64,000 bases of DNA from positions 186,001 through 250,000 of the forward strand of contig NZ_JOAX01000008.1 in assembly GCF_000720485.1 (NCBI RefSeq). Reading direction: 5' to 3'. This DNA is from Streptomyces ochraceiscleroticus (GTDB lineage Bacteria > Actinomycetota > Actinomycetes > Streptomycetales > Streptomycetaceae). The notes under the pieces were generated by a model, which worked only from the letters and a program-made list of their open reading frames with translations, did no database searches and was not told where the DNA came from. Below, in pieces: positions 60,857 through 64,000 of the stretch (position 1 is the stretch's first letter; each line of letters begins with the position of its first letter). Both the position numbers and the translations under genes were made by a program.

Positions 60857-62344
60857 CTACGCCTCCTGCTGCACGCGCGCGGCCGGTCCCGCGCCCGCCA
60901 CCGCGGACTCCTCGGCAGCCAGGTGGTCGCGGGGCGCGTCCGGGTCGAGCAACCGGTTCAGCCGGGCCGGCACGTCGAAGCCGACCAGCAGCACGACCAG
61001 GACCGTACCGGCGAAGGTCAGCAGCGCCAGCGAGCTGCCCAGCGACCGGCCCTCGGCGAGGCTCGCGCCCAGTACCGGCGCCACCGCGCCGCCCAGCGCC
61101 CCCACGTTGTAGGTGAAGCCCAGGCTCGCGGCCCGGTTCTCGGTCGGGAAGTGGCCGCCGATGTACCGCGGCAGCAGCCCGGAGATGCCGAAGCTGAGGG
61201 CCTGCAGGACGAACAGCAGGACGCCGAGGACCAGCAGGTTGTCACGCGCGGCGAAGACGGGGAAGACGAAGACCAGCGAGGCGAGCAGGGTGAACGCGTA
61301 CGCCTTCTGCGCGCCGATCCAGTCGCCGACGAAGCCCGCCAGCCAGCAGCCGGCCATGGTGCCGAAGCCGGCGAAGAACAGGACGTTGGTGACCTGGCCG
61401 GGGGAGTAGTGCAGCTCGGTCTTCAGATACGTCGGCAGCAGTGCCTGGATCGGCCAGGTGTAGAGGAAGGCGACGAAGACCGTCACGATCAGCGCGAGGT
61501 ACAGCAGCCAGCCGCGGCGGCCGCCGAGCTGGACGGCGAGCGCGGCCAGGGTGACGCCGGAGAGGACGGAGAGCAGCGGGACGGCGCCCGCGCCGACCGG
61601 CGTGAAGACGCCGAAGAGGGACAGCGTGGCCACGACCGTCAGCACGGTGTTGACGCTTGCGCGGAGCGGTGTGGCGAACAGTGGGCGGAAGGGATTGGGC
61701 CTGGTCTCCTGCCCAGCCACAACAGCGCTCCACTCCTCGGCCTCGGGCAGCGAGCGCCGTACCCACAGCGCGATCACGATCGGGGCCAGGCCGATGTAGA
61801 ACATCCAGCGCCAGCCGAGCGCGGGCACGACCCACTTGTAGCACTCGGCGGCCAGCACCGAGCCCATCGAGAAACCGGAGATCAGGAAGCCGCTGGCCCG
61901 GCCGCGGACCCGGGCCGGCCAGCTCTCCAGTACGTAGGTGGCGCTGGCGCTGTACTCGCCGGCCATGCCCATGCCGATCAGCAGCCGGGCCACGAAGAGG
62001 CTGGTGTAGTCCCAGGCGAAGCCGCAGGCGAAGGTGCCGAGGGAGTAGAGCAGGATGCTCGCCACCATGGACGCCTTGCGGCCGAAGCGGTCGCCGAGCG
62101 CGCCGAGGACCGCGCCGCCGAGCCAGCGGGTGATGAACGCGCCGGAGATCAGGCTCGCGCCCTGCACCGTGCTCAGCTCGAACTCGGCGCTGATCTCCGT
62201 CAGAACCAGGGTGATCAGCACGAAGTCGAAGCCGTCGAGGACATAGCCGATCCAGGCGGCGAAGAACGACTTCCATTGGGTGGGGCTCACCTCCCGGTAC
62301 CAGGGGAGGGCGGCCTTGCGCGCCGGGCGCGCGGTGCCGGTCAA
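60857..62344 (-). CDS. MFS transporter, sialate/metabolite:H+ symporter-like
   Basis: 495 residues from a TTG at 62344 that overlaps the lyase stop (TTGA), with GGAG about ten bases upstream. About 12 helices; landmarks are IGYVLDGFDFVLITLVLTEI, LGDRFGRKASMVAS and LIGMGMAGEYSASATYV, typical of the metabolite:H+ symporter (NanT/ShiA-like) group. Partnered with a DapA/NanA-type lyase, it may import a sialic-acid-like or keto-sugar acid. Substrate uncertain. Confidence 0.88.
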   Translation of the reverse strand: MTGTARPARKAALPWYREVSPTQWKSFFAAWIGYVLDGFDFVLITLVLTEISAEFELSTVQGASLISGAFITRWLGGAVLGALGDRFGRKASMVASILLYSLGTFACGFAWDYTSLFVARLLIGMGMAGEYSASATYVLESWPARVRGRASGFLISGFSMGSVLAAECYKWVVPALGWRWMFYIGLAPIVIALWVRRSLPEAEEWSAVVAGQETRPNPFRPLFATPLRASVNTVLTVVATLSLFGVFTPVGAGAVPLLSVLSGVTLAALAVQLGGRRGWLLYLALIVTVFVAFLYTWPIQALLPTYLKTELHYSPGQVTNVLFFAGFGTMAGCWLAGFVGDWIGAQKAYAFTLLASLVFVFPVFAARDNLLVLGVLLFVLQALSFGISGLLPRYIGGHFPTENRAASLGFTYNVGALGGAVAPVLGASLAEGRSLGSSLALLTFAGTVLVVLLVGFDVPARLNRLLDPDAPRDHLAAEESAVAGAGPAARVQQEA

Positions 62345-63300
62345 CGGACCGGCTCCAGGCCCGCGGCGGTCAGGTGCCGGGCGACCTCGGCCACGGACTC
62401 CGGGCCCAGCGGGAGCTGCGGTGCCGCGGTGGCCGGGTGGCCGATGACGCCGAGCAGGTGCAGCGCGGCCTTGAAGGAGCCCAGCGCCGAGGAGCTGCGG
62501 CCCATCTCCGCCTCCGGGCCCGCGTCGACCATGCCGAAGAGCGCGACCAGCCGCTCCTGCTCGGCCGCGGCGCCCGCCCAGTCGCCCGCGCGGCACGCGT
62601 CGTACAGCCGGACGTAGGCGGCCGGGTCGACGTTGCCGATGCCCGGGACCACGCCGTCCGCGCCGGCGAGCAGCGCGGCGTCCACGGTCAGCTCGGAGCC
62701 GGTGAGGACCGCGAAGTCCGGGGCCGGGCCGATGCGGCGGCCGTCCCTGCCGCCCAGCTCGACGAGGAGCCGGCGCAGCCCGCCCTCGTCGCCGCTGCTG
62801 TCCTTGAGCCCGGCCAGCGTGCCGTCCTCGGCCAGCTCCCGCACCAGCGCGCCGGGGAGCTTGCTGTGCACGGCGACCGGGATGTCGTATGCGAAGAGCG
62901 GCAGGTCGACGGCGGCCCGGATCGCGCGGAAGTGCCCGGCGATCTCCTTCGGGTGCGTACGGGTGTAGAACGGCGCGGTGGCCACGAGCGCGTCGGCGCC
63001 CAGCGCCTGCGCGGTGCGGGCGTGGTCGAGCACCCGGGCGGTGGTGGTGTCGATGACGCCCGCCAGCACCGGCACCCGGCCGTCCGCCGCCTTGAGCACG
63101 GCCTCCAGCGCGGTGGCCCGCTGCGCGTCGGTGAGATAGGCGACCTCGCTGGTGGAGCCGAGGGCGAAGAGACCGTGCACCCCGCCGGTGACCAGGTGCT
63201 CGACCAGCCGCCCGAGCGAGCCGGTGTCGACCTCGCCGCGCGGGTCGAGGGGGGTGCAGACCGGCGGTACGACGCCGGTCAGCGGGGTGGGCAGTGCCAT
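62341..63300 (-). CDS. DapA/NanA-family pyruvate-dependent lyase
   Basis: 319 residues from ATG 63300 with GGGAG upstream. Family marks are GLFALGSTSEVAYLT (the carboxylate-binding motif), the catalytic tyrosine in LFAYDIPVAVHS and the Schiff-base lysine in LAGLKDSSGDEG. It cleaves or forms a pyruvate aldol bond. Co-translation with an MFS transporter and control by a GntR/FCD repressor point to catabolism (sialic acid or a related keto acid) and away from lysine synthesis. Confidence 0.9.
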   Translation of the reverse strand: MALPTPLTGVVPPVCTPLDPRGEVDTGSLGRLVEHLVTGGVHGLFALGSTSEVAYLTDAQRATALEAVLKAADGRVPVLAGVIDTTTARVLDHARTAQALGADALVATAPFYTRTHPKEIAGHFRAIRAAVDLPLFAYDIPVAVHSKLPGALVRELAEDGTLAGLKDSSGDEGGLRRLLVELGGRDGRRIGPAPDFAVLTGSELTVDAALLAGADGVVPGIGNVDPAAYVRLYDACRAGDWAGAAAEQERLVALFGMVDAGPEAEMGRSSSALGSFKAALHLLGVIGHPATAAPQLPLGPESVAEVARHLTAAGLEPVR

Positions 63301-63331
63301 GACGGGCTCCCGAGCGGCCAGAGATCGGATG

Positions 63332-63350
63332 TAGGACATGGGATGTCCTA
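63332..63350. promoter_or_regulatory. Operator between the lyase and GntR regulator genes
   Basis: TAGGACATGGGATGTCCTA is a perfect 8-bp inverted repeat with a 3-bp centre. It lies 31 bp upstream of the lyase start and 96 bp upstream of the divergent regulator start. It is the obvious binding site for the FadR/FCD-type repressor. Confidence 0.82.
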
Positions 63351-63446
63351 TGTCTGGGTCACAATAGACCCGGCCCGGAGCGGCCGGTCAAGAGGTCGCC
63401 GGCCGGATCATCCGGATCCACCCCGGCGAGACGGAGAGGCAGACAC

Positions 63447-64000
63447 ATGGCGCGCGGCACGATGTCCGAGGACGTCCAGGCGCAGATCAAGCGGCTCATC
63501 CTGCGGCGCAAGCTGGTGCCCGGCGACCCGCTGCCCACCGAGGCCGAGCTGGTCGAGCTGCTCGACGTCAGCCGCAACTCCGTCCGCGAGGCGCTCAAGG
63601 CGCTGCAGGCCATGCGCATCGTCGAGATCCGGCACGGCTTCGGCACCTACGTCGGGTCGCTCACCCTGGACCCCTTCGTGGAGGGCGTCGCCTTCCGGGC
63701 CGCGGTCCGCCACCACCAGGGCGAGGCCAGCCTGTACGAGCTGATGGAGGTCCGCGAGGCGCTGGAGGCCGGGCTCGTCGGGGCGGTCGCGCGCAGCCTG
63801 CCGGCGGAGGACCTGACCGTACTGCGCGACTTGGTCGACCGGATGGAGAAGGAGGCGGCGGCCGGCCGGGTGGAGAGCGGCACCGACCGCGCCTTCCATC
63901 TCGCGCTGTACCGCTCGCTCGGCAACCACCTGCTCAGCGAGGTGCTGGACGCCTTCTGGGACGCGCTGCGCCGGGTCCGCAAGGACCTGGACGACAGCAG
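63447..64000 (+). CDS. GntR-family FCD regulator (partial, runs off the window)
   Basis: At least 184 residues from ATG 63447 with GGAGAGG upstream. The winged-helix domain (VQAQIKRLILRRKLVPGDPLP; LLDVSRNSVREALKALQAM; RHGFGTYVG) is followed by the FCD domain (LYELMEVREALEAGLVGAVA; DRAFHLALYRSLGNHLL). The C-terminus is outside the window. It probably represses the divergent lyase-transporter operon through the palindrome at 63332. Confidence 0.95.
   Translation, partial: MARGTMSEDVQAQIKRLILRRKLVPGDPLPTEAELVELLDVSRNSVREALKALQAMRIVEIRHGFGTYVGSLTLDPFVEGVAFRAAVRHHQGEASLYELMEVREALEAGLVGAVARSLPAEDLTVLRDLVDRMEKEAAAGRVESGTDRAFHLALYRSLGNHLLSEVLDAFWDALRRVRKDLDDS

Noticed and set aside
1..64000. CRISPR arrays, tRNA genes and complete insertion sequences
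   Set aside because: No regularly spaced repeats, tRNA-like T-arm sequences or transposase frames were found on reading.

Overview
The window looks like chromosome of a Streptomyces or close relative. Base composition is very GC-rich, starts are often GTG or TTG with short purine-rich ribosome sites, 4-bp stop/start overlaps (GTGA, ATGA, TTGA, CTGA) are common, and the gene content fits: F420-type LLM oxidoreductase, mycothiol-dependent-type enzyme, DmdR/IdeR-type iron boxes, and the Nif3 / zinc-ribbon / RNase H-phosphatase block followed by an RNB nuclease and the RNase P RNA gene. No tRNA, rRNA, CRISPR array or complete insertion sequence was seen.

Layout. 0-5.7 kb: a translationally coupled heterodimeric ABC exporter and a LuxR-type response regulator whose receiver domain is split by a long insert. 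5.9-24.6 kb: a sterol-type region. It holds a KstR-family repressor, a glycosyltransferase / methyltransferase / (alpha/alpha)6-barrel operon, an Rv3520c-type LLM oxidoreductase, a fused FadE34-type acyl-CoA dehydrogenase, and an operon of MaoC hydratase (Rv3538-like), zinc alcohol dehydrogenase and Hsd4A-like SDR. Three KstR-type boxes (TnnAACnnGTTnnA) sit at three promoters, and a second palindrome (CTGAC-N5-GTCAG) sits at three promoters, two of them shared. Other genes here are an amidase lipoprotein, an O-methyltransferase-like protein, membrane proteins, a DHA2 exporter, an SDR and GcvH.

24.7-33.8 kb: a small basic protein and a propeller-like protein, then core housekeeping genes (Nif3, zinc ribbon, RNase H/phosphatase, KDPG aldolase, YaaA, VOC protein, RNB ribonuclease) ending with rnpB. 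34.1-44.9 kb: a type VII secretion-like island with divergent WXG100-type genes, a large EssC/EccC-type FtsK ATPase, a candidate T7 substrate, three related small proteins in tandem, and membrane proteins. From about 39.4 kb it is visibly less GC-rich than its flanks. No EccB, EccD, EccE, MycP, EsaA or EssB is visible.

45-58 kb: an SDR with a glycine-rich repeat insert, Tat-exported PhoD phosphatase, Bcr/CflA efflux pump with a coupled serine hydrolase, methionine aminopeptidase, iron-box-preceded heme oxygenase, PhzF-like protein, and an iron-box-preceded EfeO-EfeB-EfeU-lipoprotein uptake operon. 58-64 kb: Prim-Pol-like protein, Rsm22-like methyltransferase, SIS-like protein, and a DapA/NanA-type lyase plus MFS transporter divergent from a GntR/FCD regulator, with a perfect 19-bp operator between them; the regulator runs off the right edge.

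The two parts most worth follow-up are the KstR-type regulon that appears to include a glycosyltransferase operon, and the EssC-centred type VII island with its exchangeable-looking cargo module.
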